64,000 nt of DNA. Source: Mesorhizobium liriopis (lineage in GTDB: Bacteria > Pseudomonadota > Alphaproteobacteria > Rhizobiales > Rhizobiaceae). A program made the position numbers and the translations under genes. The stretch spans positions 310,001-374,000 of the forward strand of contig NZ_JAMXQS010000007.1 in NCBI RefSeq assembly GCF_024053505.1. Direction: 5' to 3'. The notes under the pieces are model-generated. The model worked only from the letters and a program-made list of their open reading frames with translations, did not search any database and had not been told where the DNA came from. This document shows positions 1 through 8,383 of this stretch, one piece after another (the first letter of the stretch is position 1; every line of letters begins with the position of its first letter).

Positions 1-194
1 CCTTCCTGCAAAGCGAAAAGAGTGTGGTCCTTGCCCATGCCGACATTCTGGCCGGGGTGCCACTTGGTGCCGCGTTGGCGAATGATGATGTTGCCGGCGA
101 TCACGCGCTCGCCGCCGAACTTCTTGACGCCAAGGCGCTTGGACTCGGAATCGCGACCGTTGCGCGAGGAGCCGCCTGCTTTCTTGTGTGCCAT
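1..194 (-). CDS. rpmA: 50S ribosomal protein L27, 3' end outside window
   Basis: This is the first two thirds of ribosomal protein L27, a component of the large subunit near the peptidyl transferase centre. The ATG is read from 194 downward, and the protein opens [20 protein letters not shown], the classic L27 N-terminus. It continues through [17 protein letters not shown] and ends at the window edge around LFALQEG. The N-terminus starts directly at the mature A-H-K-K form, so the Firmicutes-type cleaved leader is absent. It lies 130 bp downstream of rplU on the same strand, the usual rplU-rpmA operon order. The gap of 195-324 holds nothing I recognise. Confidence 0.97.
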   Translation of the reverse strand, partial: MAHKKAGGSSRNGRDSESKRLGVKKFGGERVIAGNIIIRQRGTKWHPGQNVGMGKDHTLFALQE

Positions 195-324
195 GTGAAA
201 CTCTCCTGTTCAGGCTTCCTTACCCGATTGCCGGCGCGTTTGAAACCGCGAAAGCCGGCAAGGGCCAGGTCGATTGCTTTTCAAGTCATGTGGCGGCAAA
301 TGGTGCCGCCACCAAACGAAATTC

Positions 325-789
325 TTATTCGGCCTTCTCAGCCGCCGCCTTCTTGGCGCGGGGCTTCTTGGCCGGAGCCGCAGCCTCGGTGCCTTCGGAA
401 GCAACGTCAGCCTGGGCGGTCTCGGCCTTCGGCGCGGCCGCCTTGGTCTCAGCCTTCCTCGGCGACGCCTTCTGGCCGGCGGTCAGGATCTCGCTGATGC
501 GGATCACCGTCTCGTGCTGGCGCTGGCCGCGCTTGCGGCGCGAATTCTGGCGACGGCGCTTCTTGAACGCGATGACGGTGCGCGAACGGTCCTGCGACAC
601 GACCTCGGCCGAAATCGAAGCGCCTTCCACGAGCGGGGCGCCGATCGTGACGCTTTCGCCTTCGCCGACCGCGAGCACTTCGCCGATCTCGATCACGTCG
701 CCCGGCTCACCGGCCAGACGGCCGACCGTGATGACGTCGTTGGCGGCAACGCGATACTGCTTGCCGCCGGTCTTGATGACTGCGAACAT
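325..789 (-). CDS. rplU: 50S ribosomal protein L21 with Ala/Lys-rich tail
   Basis: The 154-residue protein begins [14 protein letters not shown], the L21 signature, and binds 23S rRNA in the large subunit. Residues 1-103 are the normal L21 fold, including the basic segment [17 protein letters not shown]. From about residue 105 the chain continues as a low-complexity Ala/Lys/Glu tail ending [14 protein letters not shown]. Such extensions are common in Hyphomicrobiales L21, which makes the protein about 50 residues longer than E. coli L21 (103 residues). It is the first gene of the rplU-rpmA operon, behind a recognisable promoter. Confidence 0.97.
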   Translation of the reverse strand: MFAVIKTGGKQYRVAANDVITVGRLAGEPGDVIEIGEVLAVGEGESVTIGAPLVEGASISAEVVSQDRSRTVIAFKKRRRQNSRRKRGQRQHETVIRISEILTAGQKASPRKAETKAAAPKAETAQADVASEGTEAAAPAKKPRAKKAAAEKAE

Positions 790-863
790 TTCTCAAACCT
801 CTTTGTTCGTCACGGCTCTGAGCGCGAAGCGCCCGGCCGCCTTCTTGTTCAGTCTTTTGGGAG

Positions 864-883
864 TTCGGGGCTCAGTCCCCGAA
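864..883 (-). promoter_or_regulatory. hairpin in the rplU 5' leader
   Basis: A perfect 7-bp stem (TTCGGGG / CCCCGAA) with a 6-nt loop sits in the untranslated leader between the proposed rplU promoter and the rplU start. It has no following T-run, so it is not a simple terminator. It could be a leader structure for autogenous control by L21, but that is inference only. Confidence 0.35.
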
Positions 884-930
884 AGCCGACCGGCGCGGAA
901 TGCTGGCACTCCACGCCGGAAACGGCGCGC

Positions 931-958
931 AGATAACGCGGGGGCAGGGGAAAGTCAA
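931..958 (-). promoter_or_regulatory. sigma-70 promoter of rplU-rpmA
   Basis: Read on the minus strand, a -35 box CTTGACT (TTGACT at 958-953) and a -10 box TTATCT (936-931) are separated by 16 bp. This fits the rhizobial housekeeping consensus CTTGAC-N17-CTATAT. Transcription would start near 924, giving a leader of about 135 nt. Apart from this promoter and the leader hairpin, I see nothing definite in the 414-bp gap between rplU and the divergent peptide-binding protein gene. Confidence 0.6.
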
Positions 959-1203
959 GCTGCAGCGCCGCTATCACAGGCTTTCCGAATGCCAATGGCA
1001 ACAGATTTGCCCGTTCCCTTCCGCTGGATCAGCATCACACGGTTGTGGGCCAGACGCCGCAAGGTTGCGCGACAGGATTCGGACGCATAGTTTGCCGGCC
1101 TTCTGCTCACAAGGCAAAGGCGTGAAAACGCACAAGAACAACTGCCGCGAGCCAACGGGAAACTCTGGCGCCACCCATGGCGCAATGACGGGAGACTGGA
1201 ACG

Positions 1204-2799
1204 ATGATGAAATCCGTTCTCAAGGCCGCGCTCGTGGCGGCGACACTGACAGTCGCGCATGGCGCGCTGATCGCGAGCGCTTCGGCCGAGGTTGTCTATA
1301 ATCGCGGCAACGACACCGACCCCACCACGCTCGACCACCACAAGACCTCGACGGTCGCCGAAGGCAATGTGATGCGTGACCTCTATGAAGGTCTCGTCGT
1401 GCAGGACGCCAAGGCCGAGGTGCAGCCGGGTGTGGCCGAGAAGTGGGAAATCTCGGATGATGGCCTGAAGTACACGTTCCACCTTCGCGAAGGCGCCAAG
1501 TGGTCGAATGGCGATCCGCTCAAGGCGAGCGATTTCGTGTTCGCCTATCGCCGCGTGCAGGAGCAGGCGACGGCTGCCCCTTACGCCAACATGCTCTACC
1601 CTATCATCAATGCCGAGGCGATCAACAAGGGTGAGAAGAAGCCGGAAGAGCTCGGCGTCAAGGCAATCGACGACCGCACGCTCGAAATCACGCTGAATGC
1701 GCCGACGCCCTACTTTCTCGAGCTTCTGACGCACCAGATTTCCTACCCGCTGCACGAGGCGTCGGTGACGAAATTCGGCAATGATTTCGTACGCCCGGGC
1801 AATATGGTGACCAACGGCGCCTATATGCTCGAGTCGTTCACGCCCAACGACAAGATCACGCTCCGCAAGAACCCGAATTTCCACGACGCCGCGAACGTCA
1901 AGATCGACGTCGTGAACATCATTCCCTTCGAGGACCGCTCGGCCTGCCTGCGCCGCTTCGAGGCGGGCGAGGTGCAGTCCTGCTCGGATCTGCCCTATGA
2001 GCAGCTCGCTTCCATGAAGCAGAAGCTCGGCGAACAGGTACACATCGCACCCTATCTCGGCACCTATTACCTGCCGATCAAGGTGAAGAAGGACAAGTTC
2101 AAGGATGTGCGCGTGCGCCAGGCCATTTCCATGGCCATCGACCGCGACTTCCTCGCCAACGAAATCTGGAAAGGCGGCATGCTGCCCGGCTATTCCATCG
2201 TGCCGCCGGGGATTGCGAACTACGAGAACCCCGTATTCCTGCCCTACAAGGACCAGGACGTGCTCGACCGCGAGGACGAGGCAAAGAAATTGCTCGAGGA
2301 GGCTGGCGTGCAGCCCGGCACGATGCAGGTCGAGCTTCGTTACAACACCTCGGAGAACCACAAGGCGACCATGACGGCGGTGGCCGACATGCTGAAAAAT
2401 ATCGGCATCACCGCCACCCTCTTCGAAATGGAGGGCACGGGCTATTTCGACTACATGAAGAACGACGGCGATTTCGACATCACGCGTGCCGGCTGGATCG
2501 GCGATTACTCCGATCCGCAGAACTTCCTGTTTCTGTTCGAAAGCCAGAATCTCGGCTTCAACTATCCCCGCTGGTCGAATGCCGATTACGACAGGCTGAT
2601 GCAGGAAGCCGGCAAGACCGGCGACCTGAAAGCGCGGGGCGAACTGTTGCGGCAGGCGGAAGACCTGTTCCTCAAGGAAGTGCCGGCAATCCCGGTCATG
2701 TACTATGCCTCGGGTTCGCTGGTGTCTTCAAAGCTCAAGGGCTGGGAAGACAATATCATGAACGTTCACGGGACGCGGTATCTGTCTCTCGAGAATTGA
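1204..2799 (+). CDS. oppA: peptide ABC transporter, periplasmic binding protein (OppA/DppA family)
   Basis: This is the extracytoplasmic binding protein of an oligopeptide importer (SBP family 5, cluster C), 531 residues. A Sec signal peptide covers residues 1-28 (hydrophobic core KAALVAATLTVAHG, cleavage after ASA). The mature part starts EVVYNRGNDTDPTTLDHHKT, the typical opening of OppA/MppA-type proteins, and contains the family hallmark GLKYTFHLREGAKWSNGDP. The start codon is the first of two consecutive ATGs; a GGGAG lies about 9 bases upstream. The gene is followed, after 328 bp of palindromic repeats, by the two permeases and a fused double ATPase, so all components of an importer are present. 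Exact substrate (di-, oligo- or murein peptide) cannot be told from sequence alone. Confidence 0.93.
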   Translation: MMKSVLKAALVAATLTVAHGALIASASAEVVYNRGNDTDPTTLDHHKTSTVAEGNVMRDLYEGLVVQDAKAEVQPGVAEKWEISDDGLKYTFHLREGAKWSNGDPLKASDFVFAYRRVQEQATAAPYANMLYPIINAEAINKGEKKPEELGVKAIDDRTLEITLNAPTPYFLELLTHQISYPLHEASVTKFGNDFVRPGNMVTNGAYMLESFTPNDKITLRKNPNFHDAANVKIDVVNIIPFEDRSACLRRFEAGEVQSCSDLPYEQLASMKQKLGEQVHIAPYLGTYYLPIKVKKDKFKDVRVRQAISMAIDRDFLANEIWKGGMLPGYSIVPPGIANYENPVFLPYKDQDVLDREDEAKKLLEEAGVQPGTMQVELRYNTSENHKATMTAVADMLKNIGITATLFEMEGTGYFDYMKNDGDFDITRAGWIGDYSDPQNFLFLFESQNLGFNYPRWSNADYDRLMQEAGKTGDLKARGELLRQAEDLFLKEVPAIPVMYYASGSLVSSKLKGWEDNIMNVHGTRYLSLEN

Positions 2800-2900
2800 G
2801 TGTGAGGCGAGGGGGCTCGGCTCGGCTGGGCTCTCTGTTGGCTGTGAGTGATTTGTCTGTGGCGTTGTTAGGCGATTTGCCGGCAGCGTCACGCGAGTGG

Positions 2901-2955
2901 GAGCGTCACCCCCACACTTTGTCCCTCTCCACAAAGGGGAGGGAGGACGCCCTCG
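2901..2955 (+). repeat. dispersed intergenic palindromic element, copy 1
   Basis: The core is a hairpin at 2922-2944: a 9-base arm TCCCTCTCC, loop ACAAA, then GGGGAGGGA with one G-U pair. It is preceded by GCGTCACCCCCACACTTTG. The same layout recurs in inverted orientation at 3013-3056, and recognisable relatives occur near 23.6 kb and 35.7-35.9 kb. It resembles the small palindromic elements scattered between rhizobial genes. Confidence 0.65.
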
Positions 2956-3012
2956 TTGCCACACGCCCTCAAAGCTTGACGCCTGGCTTGAAGAGTCAAT
3001 CGCGAGGTTCTT

Positions 3013-3056
3013 GCCCTGCCCCTCCCTTGTGGGAAGGGATAAAGGGTGGAGGTAGC
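3013..3056 (-). repeat. dispersed intergenic palindromic element, copy 2 (inverted)
   Basis: Read on the minus strand this gives ACCTCCACCCTTTATCCCT, a CCACAA turn and GGGAGGGG, closely matching copy 1 at 2901-2955. The two copies face each other in the gap between the binding protein and permease genes. Apart from these elements I see no gene in 2800-3127. Confidence 0.6.
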
Positions 3057-3127
3057 CTCGCCATCTGCGCCTTGTTCCCCACAGGCCGCGCTCAAAGACT
3101 TTCCCAATCCCAATTACGAACAAGCTG

Positions 3128-4051
3128 ATGCTTTCTTACGTCCTGCGTCGCTGTCTCGGCGCCATTCCGACCCTTTTCGTGATCGTCACGCTGGCTTTCT
3201 TCATGATGCGGATCGCGCCCGGCGGGCCGTTCAGCCTGGAGCGGCCGCTGAACCCCGACATTCTCGAAAACATCAATCGCGCCTTCAATCTCGATAAGCC
3301 GGTCTGGCAGCAATATCTGCTTTATCTCGGCGGGCTGCTGCAGGGCGATCTGGGGCCCAGCTTCACCAAGCGCGACTTCTCGGTGAACGATCTCTTCGCC
3401 ACCGGCCTTCCCGTTTCGGTCCAGATCGGCGGGCTCGCGATCCTGTTGGCGCTTCTGATCGGCACCACGCTTGGCGCGCTGGCGGCCCTCAAGCAGAACA
3501 GCTGGGTCGATTATCTCGTGGTCGGCACGGCCACCTTCGGCATCACCATTCCGCCTTTCGTGGTCGCGCCCATTCTCAGCCTGATCTTCGGCGTCTGGAT
3601 GGGCTGGCTGCCGGCGGGCGGCTGGGGCAACGGGGCGATCCAAAACAAGATCCTGCCCGTCGCGACCCTCGCGCTGCCGCAGATCGCCATCATCGCGCGA
3701 TTGACGCGTGGAGCGACAATCGAGGCACTGCGCTCCAACCATGTGCGCACCGCACGTGCCTATGGGTTGCCGAACCGTACGGTGCTCGTCGTGCACACCT
3801 TGCGCGCGGCGATCCTGCCGGTCGTGTCCTATCTGGGGCCGACGGCGGCGGCCCTTCTCACCGGGTCGGTCGTGGTCGAGACGATCTTCGGCATCCCCGG
3901 CATCGGCCGCTATTTCGTGCAGGGCGCACTGGGCCGCGACTACACCTTGGTGATGGGCACGGTGGTGGTGATCGCGGTCTTCACCGTGATCTTCAACTTG
4001 ATCGTGGACATCATCTACGCGCTTCTCGATCCGAGGGTTCGCTATGACTGA
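3128..4051 (+). CDS. oppB: peptide ABC transporter permease (OppB type)
   Basis: Inner-membrane permease of 307 residues, the usual size for OppB/DppB. It opens MLSYVLRRCLGAIPTLFVIVTLAFFMM (first membrane segment about 9-30), followed by a periplasmic loop containing RAFNLDKPVWQQYLLYLGGLLQGDLG, a very typical OppB stretch. Further membrane segments lie around 100-125, 135-165, 230-255 and 275-300. The cytoplasmic EAA-like loop EALRSNHVRTARAYGLPNR contacts the ATPase. The stop overlaps the start of the next permease by 8 bases, so the two are translationally coupled. No strong Shine-Dalgarno sequence is visible before this start. Confidence 0.95.
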   Translation: MLSYVLRRCLGAIPTLFVIVTLAFFMMRIAPGGPFSLERPLNPDILENINRAFNLDKPVWQQYLLYLGGLLQGDLGPSFTKRDFSVNDLFATGLPVSVQIGGLAILLALLIGTTLGALAALKQNSWVDYLVVGTATFGITIPPFVVAPILSLIFGVWMGWLPAGGWGNGAIQNKILPVATLALPQIAIIARLTRGATIEALRSNHVRTARAYGLPNRTVLVVHTLRAAILPVVSYLGPTAAALLTGSVVVETIFGIPGIGRYFVQGALGRDYTLVMGTVVVIAVFTVIFNLIVDIIYALLDPRVRYD

Positions 4052-5192
4052 CCATCTCGTCATCGACCCCAAGGAAGAACTGGCGGGCGGGCTGTCGCCC
4101 GTCGCCGGCCGCTCGCTCTGGCAGGATGCCTGGCGGCGCCTGCGGCGCAACAAGGCTGCGGTGGCGAGTGCAGTGGTGCTGGTGCTGCTCGCTGGGCTCG
4201 GCATTGTCGGCCCGTTCTTTGCCTCTCATCCGTATGACCGCATCTATCCGCAATATGTGCGCGTGCCGGCGAGCTTCGAGGCTTACCCCAAGGAAGACGC
4301 CATCGTGCCAGCCTTCGAAAGTGCGGTGGCGCGCTCGCGCGTCACCAAGGGCGCGGTGGAGGTCGATGCCTCTTCCGTAAGGATGCCGATCTCCAGCGAC
4401 AAACCGCTCGATCCGCGCATCACGCGCTATGTCGATCGCTCGGATCTCTTCGAGAATGCGCGCATCGAGGATTTGAGTGCGGATGGGCGCAGCGGCACGA
4501 TGGTGGCCGACGTCGATCGCGTCCGCTTCGTCTTCGGCACCGACTCCAACGGGCGCGACCTCTTCGCGCGCATCATGGTCGGTATCCGCATCTCGCTCGC
4601 CATCGGCGTGCTGGCGTCTGTGATGTCGCTGGTGCTGGGCGTTTCCTATGGCGCGGTCGCCGGCTATCTCGGCGGGCGCGTGGATGGCGTGATGATGCGC
4701 GTGGTGGACGTGCTCTATTCGCTGCCTTTCATCTTTTTCGTGATCCTGCTGGTGGTGTTCTTCGGGCGAAGCTTCGTTCTGATCTTCATCGCCATCGGCT
4801 GCACGGAATGGCTCGATATGTCCCGCATCGTGCGCGGACAGACGCTTTCCATCAAACGGCAGGAATATGTGCAGGCAGCCGAAGCGCTCGGTGCGTCGAG
4901 CCCGGCCATTCTGCGCCGTCACATCATCCCGAACACGCTCGGGCCCGTGGTCGTTTATGTGACGCTCTTGGTGCCCAAGGCCATCCTGCTCGAAAGCCTG
5001 TTGTCCTTCCTGGGCCTTGGCGTGCAGGAGCCGCTGACGAGTCTGGGCCTGCTGATCTCGGAAGGTGCCGCCAATATCGGCGGGGCCACATGGCTTCTCG
5101 TTTATCCCGCCATCACGCTGACCGCGATCCTGTTTGCCCTGAATTTCCTCGGCGACGGCTTGCGTGATGCGCTCGATCCGAAGGACCGCTGA
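4044..5192 (+). CDS. oppC: peptide ABC transporter permease (OppC type)
   Basis: Second permease of the importer, 382 residues, partner of the upstream OppB-type protein. A cytoplasmic N-terminal arm (about residues 1-45, containing LWQDAWRRLRRNKAA) leads to the first membrane segment at about 46-68. Then comes an unusually long periplasmic region of about 100 residues before FGTDSNGRDLFARIMVGIRISL, the conserved OppC entry to the transport domain. The EAA loop reads EALGASSPAILRRHIIPN. The long loop makes it bigger than standard 300-residue OppC proteins; such enlarged versions occur in alpha- and gammaproteobacterial Opp systems. It ends one base before the ATPase gene. Confidence 0.95.
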   Translation: MTDHLVIDPKEELAGGLSPVAGRSLWQDAWRRLRRNKAAVASAVVLVLLAGLGIVGPFFASHPYDRIYPQYVRVPASFEAYPKEDAIVPAFESAVARSRVTKGAVEVDASSVRMPISSDKPLDPRITRYVDRSDLFENARIEDLSADGRSGTMVADVDRVRFVFGTDSNGRDLFARIMVGIRISLAIGVLASVMSLVLGVSYGAVAGYLGGRVDGVMMRVVDVLYSLPFIFFVILLVVFFGRSFVLIFIAIGCTEWLDMSRIVRGQTLSIKRQEYVQAAEALGASSPAILRRHIIPNTLGPVVVYVTLLVPKAILLESLLSFLGLGVQEPLTSLGLLISEGAANIGGATWLLVYPAITLTAILFALNFLGDGLRDALDPKDR

Positions 5193-5193
5193 G

Positions 5194-6819
5194 ATGAGCG
5201 AAAGTGAAGCGATCCTCCAGGTGCGCGACCTCCATGTGGGGTTCCGCACCGATGACGGGCCGGTCGAGGCCGTGCGCGGCATCGATCTCGATGTGCGGCG
5301 CGGTGAAACGCTCGCGATCGTGGGCGAATCCGGTTCCGGCAAAAGCCAGGCGATGATGGCCCTGATGGGCCTGCTCGCCAAGAACGGCACGGCGCTCGGT
5401 TCGGCCCTTTATCGTGGCACCGAACTGATCGGCCTGCCCGAGCGCAAGCTGAACGCCATCCGGGGTGCCAGGATCACCATGATCTTCCAGGAGCCGATGA
5501 CCTCGCTCGACCCGCTCTACCGGATCGGGCGGCAGATGGCCGAGCCGCTGATCTATCATAGGGGCATCAGCGGCAGGGAAGCACGTCCGCGCGTGCTGGA
5601 GCTGTTGCGCCTCGTCGGCATTCCCGATCCCGAGCGGCGCATCGATGCCTATCCGCACGAATTATCGGGCGGCCAGCGCCAGCGCGTGATGATCGGCATG
5701 GCCCTCGCCAACGATCCCGATATCCTGATCGCCGACGAGCCGACCACGGCACTCGACGTGACGGTGCAGGCGCAGATCCTCACGCTGCTCGCCGATCTTC
5801 AGAAACGGCTCGGCATGGCCATCGTCTTCATTACGCATGACCTCAACATCGTGCGCCGCTTCGCGACCCGTGTCGCCGTGATGCGGCGCGGCGTTGTGGT
5901 GGAGGAAGGCGAGGCCGGCGCGCTCTTCGCAGCACCCCGGCACCCCTACACGCAGATGCTGCTCGCTTCCGAGCCGACCGGCACCAAGGCGCCGGCGGAT
6001 GAAAGCACGGCCCCGCTGCTTGAAGGCCGCGATGTGGCCGTCACCTTCAAGCTCGGCGGCGGTTTCCTTGAAGGGCCAGCGGTCGATCTCAAGGCCGTGG
6101 ATCGCATCTCGATCGCGCTGCACAAGGGGCAGACCATCGGGATCGTCGGTGAATCCGGCTCGGGCAAGTCCACGCTGGGCCGCGCGCTTTTGCGGCTTTT
6201 GCCGAGCGAGGGCAGCCTGCGCTTCATGGGCAAGGATATTTCCAATGCCGACCGAGATGCCATGCGGCCTTTGCGCAAAGGGTTGCAGATGGTGTTCCAG
6301 GACCCGTTCGGCTCGTTGAGCCCGCGCATGACGGTGGGCCAGATCGTGGGCGAGGGGCTGTTGATCCATGAGCCTCATCTTTCGCGCAAGGAACGCGACG
6401 CGCGGGTGGTGGACGCGATTAGCGAGGTGGGCCTGGAGCCCTCTGCGCGCAACCGCTACCCGCACGAGTTCTCAGGCGGCCAGCGTCAGCGCATCGCGAT
6501 CGCACGCGCGATGATCCTCAAGCCGCGCGTGGTGGTGCTCGACGAGCCGACCTCAGCGCTCGACCGCTCCGTGCAGAAGCAGATCGTGGAACTGCTCAAG
6601 CGGCTGCAAGCGGACAACGACCTGTCCTACCTCTTCATCAGCCACGATCTCGCCGTCGTGCGAGCCATGGCCGACCATGTGATCGTCATGCAGCGGGGGC
6701 GGATCGTCGAGGAAGGACCGACGGAAGCCATCTTCGCGAGCCCGCGTGAGGATTATACCAGAACGCTGATGGCGGCAGCGATCGACCAGCGGCCGTTTCG
6801 GGAGGCGCGGGTAGCGTAA
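5194..6819 (+). CDS. fused double ATPase of peptide ABC transporter (OppD-OppF)
   Basis: A single 541-residue chain carries both ATPase domains of an Opp/Dpp importer. Domain 1 (about 7-260) has Walker A GESGSGKS at 44-51, signature LSGGQRQR and a D-E-P-T Walker B. Domain 2 (about 275-535) has Walker A GESGSGKS near 319, signature FSGGQRQR and [13 protein letters not shown]. Each domain is followed by the oligopeptide-transporter C-terminal motif ([22 protein letters not shown]). I chose ATG 5194, just after the oppC stop and preceded by AAGGAC, rather than an in-frame ATG inside oppC. Fused DF ATPases (as in E. coli YejF or GsiA) are a known variant. Confidence 0.95.
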   Translation: MSESEAILQVRDLHVGFRTDDGPVEAVRGIDLDVRRGETLAIVGESGSGKSQAMMALMGLLAKNGTALGSALYRGTELIGLPERKLNAIRGARITMIFQEPMTSLDPLYRIGRQMAEPLIYHRGISGREARPRVLELLRLVGIPDPERRIDAYPHELSGGQRQRVMIGMALANDPDILIADEPTTALDVTVQAQILTLLADLQKRLGMAIVFITHDLNIVRRFATRVAVMRRGVVVEEGEAGALFAAPRHPYTQMLLASEPTGTKAPADESTAPLLEGRDVAVTFKLGGGFLEGPAVDLKAVDRISIALHKGQTIGIVGESGSGKSTLGRALLRLLPSEGSLRFMGKDISNADRDAMRPLRKGLQMVFQDPFGSLSPRMTVGQIVGEGLLIHEPHLSRKERDARVVDAISEVGLEPSARNRYPHEFSGGQRQRIAIARAMILKPRVVVLDEPTSALDRSVQKQIVELLKRLQADNDLSYLFISHDLAVVRAMADHVIVMQRGRIVEEGPTEAIFASPREDYTRTLMAAAIDQRPFREARVA

Positions 6820-6924
6820 GTAATATGGCCCTGTCGCGGACACCTGGCGCAGGCGGCCATCATTTCGCTGCGCGCCATCTGGAGCCCTGTGAACGGGGGC
6901 TGTTCGGTTCCAAGCGGACGAACC

Positions 6925-8265
6925 TCATGCCTTCACGATATGTCCGCCCCTCAACCCCATCCGTGCGCAGACATTGCGGGTATCGACCACCAGCGGTGCA
7001 TGGCTCACCACCTGCGCATAATCCACACCGTCATGGTCTGTGGCGATCAGCACCGCATCGGTCCGCGACAGCGTCGCATGGCAAAGTGCCACCGATCGCT
7101 CTCCTGCGAGCTCGGGATGCTCGCGGGTTACCGGGATCTCCGGCACCAGCGGGTCATGATAAGCGACCTTCGCCCCACGCTCTTTCATGAGCGATATGAG
7201 CTTCAACGCCGGGCTTTCGCGGGTGTCCTCGATATTCTTCTTGTAGGCGACGCCCAGCACAAGCAGGTTCGCTCCGTTCAGTCCGCGTCCACCTTGTTTG
7301 TCGAGCGCCCACGCCAGGCCTTCCACCACACGATGCGGCATCGCCGTATTGATCTCGCCTGCCAGTTCGATGAAGCGGGTCGCGACAGAGAACTCGCGTG
7401 CCTTCCATGTGAGGTAGAATGGGTCGATCGGAATGCAGTGACCGCCCAGGCCTGGGCCGGGATAGAACGGCATGAAGCCGAACGGCTTGGTCTTTGCCGC
7501 CTCGATCACCTCCCAGACATCGATCCCCATTGGCGTGAAAACGGTCTTCATCTCGTTCACGAGCGCGATGTTGACGCCGCGAAAGATGTTTTCCAGAAGC
7601 TTCACGGCTTCGGCGGTCGCCGTCGATGAGACCGGAACGGTTCTCGATACCAGCGCATCGTAAAGCGCGGTCGCCAGCTGCCGGGCATCATCGCCGTCGC
7701 CGCCGATGACTTTGGGAATGGAAGCGGTCGAAAACTGCTGGTTGCCGGGGTCCTCCCGTTCGGGGGAGTAGGCGAGAAAGAAGTCTATGCCGCTCCGCAA
7801 ACCCGTCGCCTCAAGGCGCGGTTTGAGGATTTCCTCCGTGGTGCCGGGCCATGTGGTAGATTCGAGCACCACCAGCTGGCCGGGGCGTAAGGTCCTTGCG
7901 ATGCAGTCGGCTGTGGCTTCCACGAAGGACAGATCGGGTTCGCGCTGCTTGGAGAGGGGCGTGGGGACGGCAATCAGAATGGCGTCGGCTTCGCCTAGGC
8001 GGGCGAAATCGTCCGTCGCGCAAAAGCGTCCATCTGCCAGGGCGCTTGCGATCGGCTCCGTCGCGATGTGGCGGATGAAGCTTTCGCCACTGTTCACGAC
8101 TGCAACGCGGGCGGGATCGATGTCGAAGCCGAGAACAGGAAAGCCGGCCTTGAGCGCAGTCACGACGAGCGGAACGCCGACATAGCCCAGCCCGACCACC
8201 GCGATCGTCCAGTCCCGCCGTGCCATCCTGTCAATGGACGCACCGACGTTTCGATGAAATGTCAA
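6925..8265 (-). CDS. UDP-sugar 6-dehydrogenase (WecC/WbpA/TviB family)
   Basis: NAD-dependent nucleotide-sugar dehydrogenase of 446 residues. It oxidises C6 of a UDP-hexose, probably UDP-N-acetylglucosamine or -mannosamine, to the uronic acid for surface polysaccharide. The Rossmann motif VVGLGYVG lies at 24-30, and the active-site Cys is C277 in GLGGHCIPIDP. The C-terminal UDP-binding domain contains LGVAYKKNIEDTRESPAL, which places it in the WbpA/WecC branch rather than the Ugd branch. The start is uncertain: TTG at 8265 (G-rich stretch upstream) or ATG at 8226 (MARRDWTIAVVG), which fits family length better. No other polysaccharide gene is nearby. It lies 118 bp behind the SagB-type gene on the same strand, so co-transcription is possible but not shown. 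Confidence 0.9.
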   Translation of the reverse strand: MTFHRNVGASIDRMARRDWTIAVVGLGYVGVPLVVTALKAGFPVLGFDIDPARVAVVNSGESFIRHIATEPIASALADGRFCATDDFARLGEADAILIAVPTPLSKQREPDLSFVEATADCIARTLRPGQLVVLESTTWPGTTEEILKPRLEATGLRSGIDFFLAYSPEREDPGNQQFSTASIPKVIGGDGDDARQLATALYDALVSRTVPVSSTATAEAVKLLENIFRGVNIALVNEMKTVFTPMGIDVWEVIEAAKTKPFGFMPFYPGPGLGGHCIPIDPFYLTWKAREFSVATRFIELAGEINTAMPHRVVEGLAWALDKQGGRGLNGANLLVLGVAYKKNIEDTRESPALKLISLMKERGAKVAYHDPLVPEIPVTREHPELAGERSVALCHATLSRTDAVLIATDHDGVDYAQVVSHAPLVVDTRNVCARMGLRGGHIVKA

Positions 8266-8383
8266 ATCCCCACCCTGCCATGCTCATGCCCCGGTCAAGC
8301 AAAAAGCATGGCGATACTCGCGCCACCAAGTTCAGAAGCGTTGTATCGACAGAATTATTCTCCGAGAACGCGCGCGAACACTC

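Noticed and set aside
955-2361. 468-codon minus-strand open frame
   Set aside because: It lies antisense to the well-supported peptide-binding protein gene, has low-complexity Arg/His/Leu composition and is an artefact of high GC.
3092-5390. Long minus-strand open frames over the opp permease genes
   Set aside because: They are His/Arg/Asp-rich shadows of membrane-protein genes, without motifs or ribosome sites.
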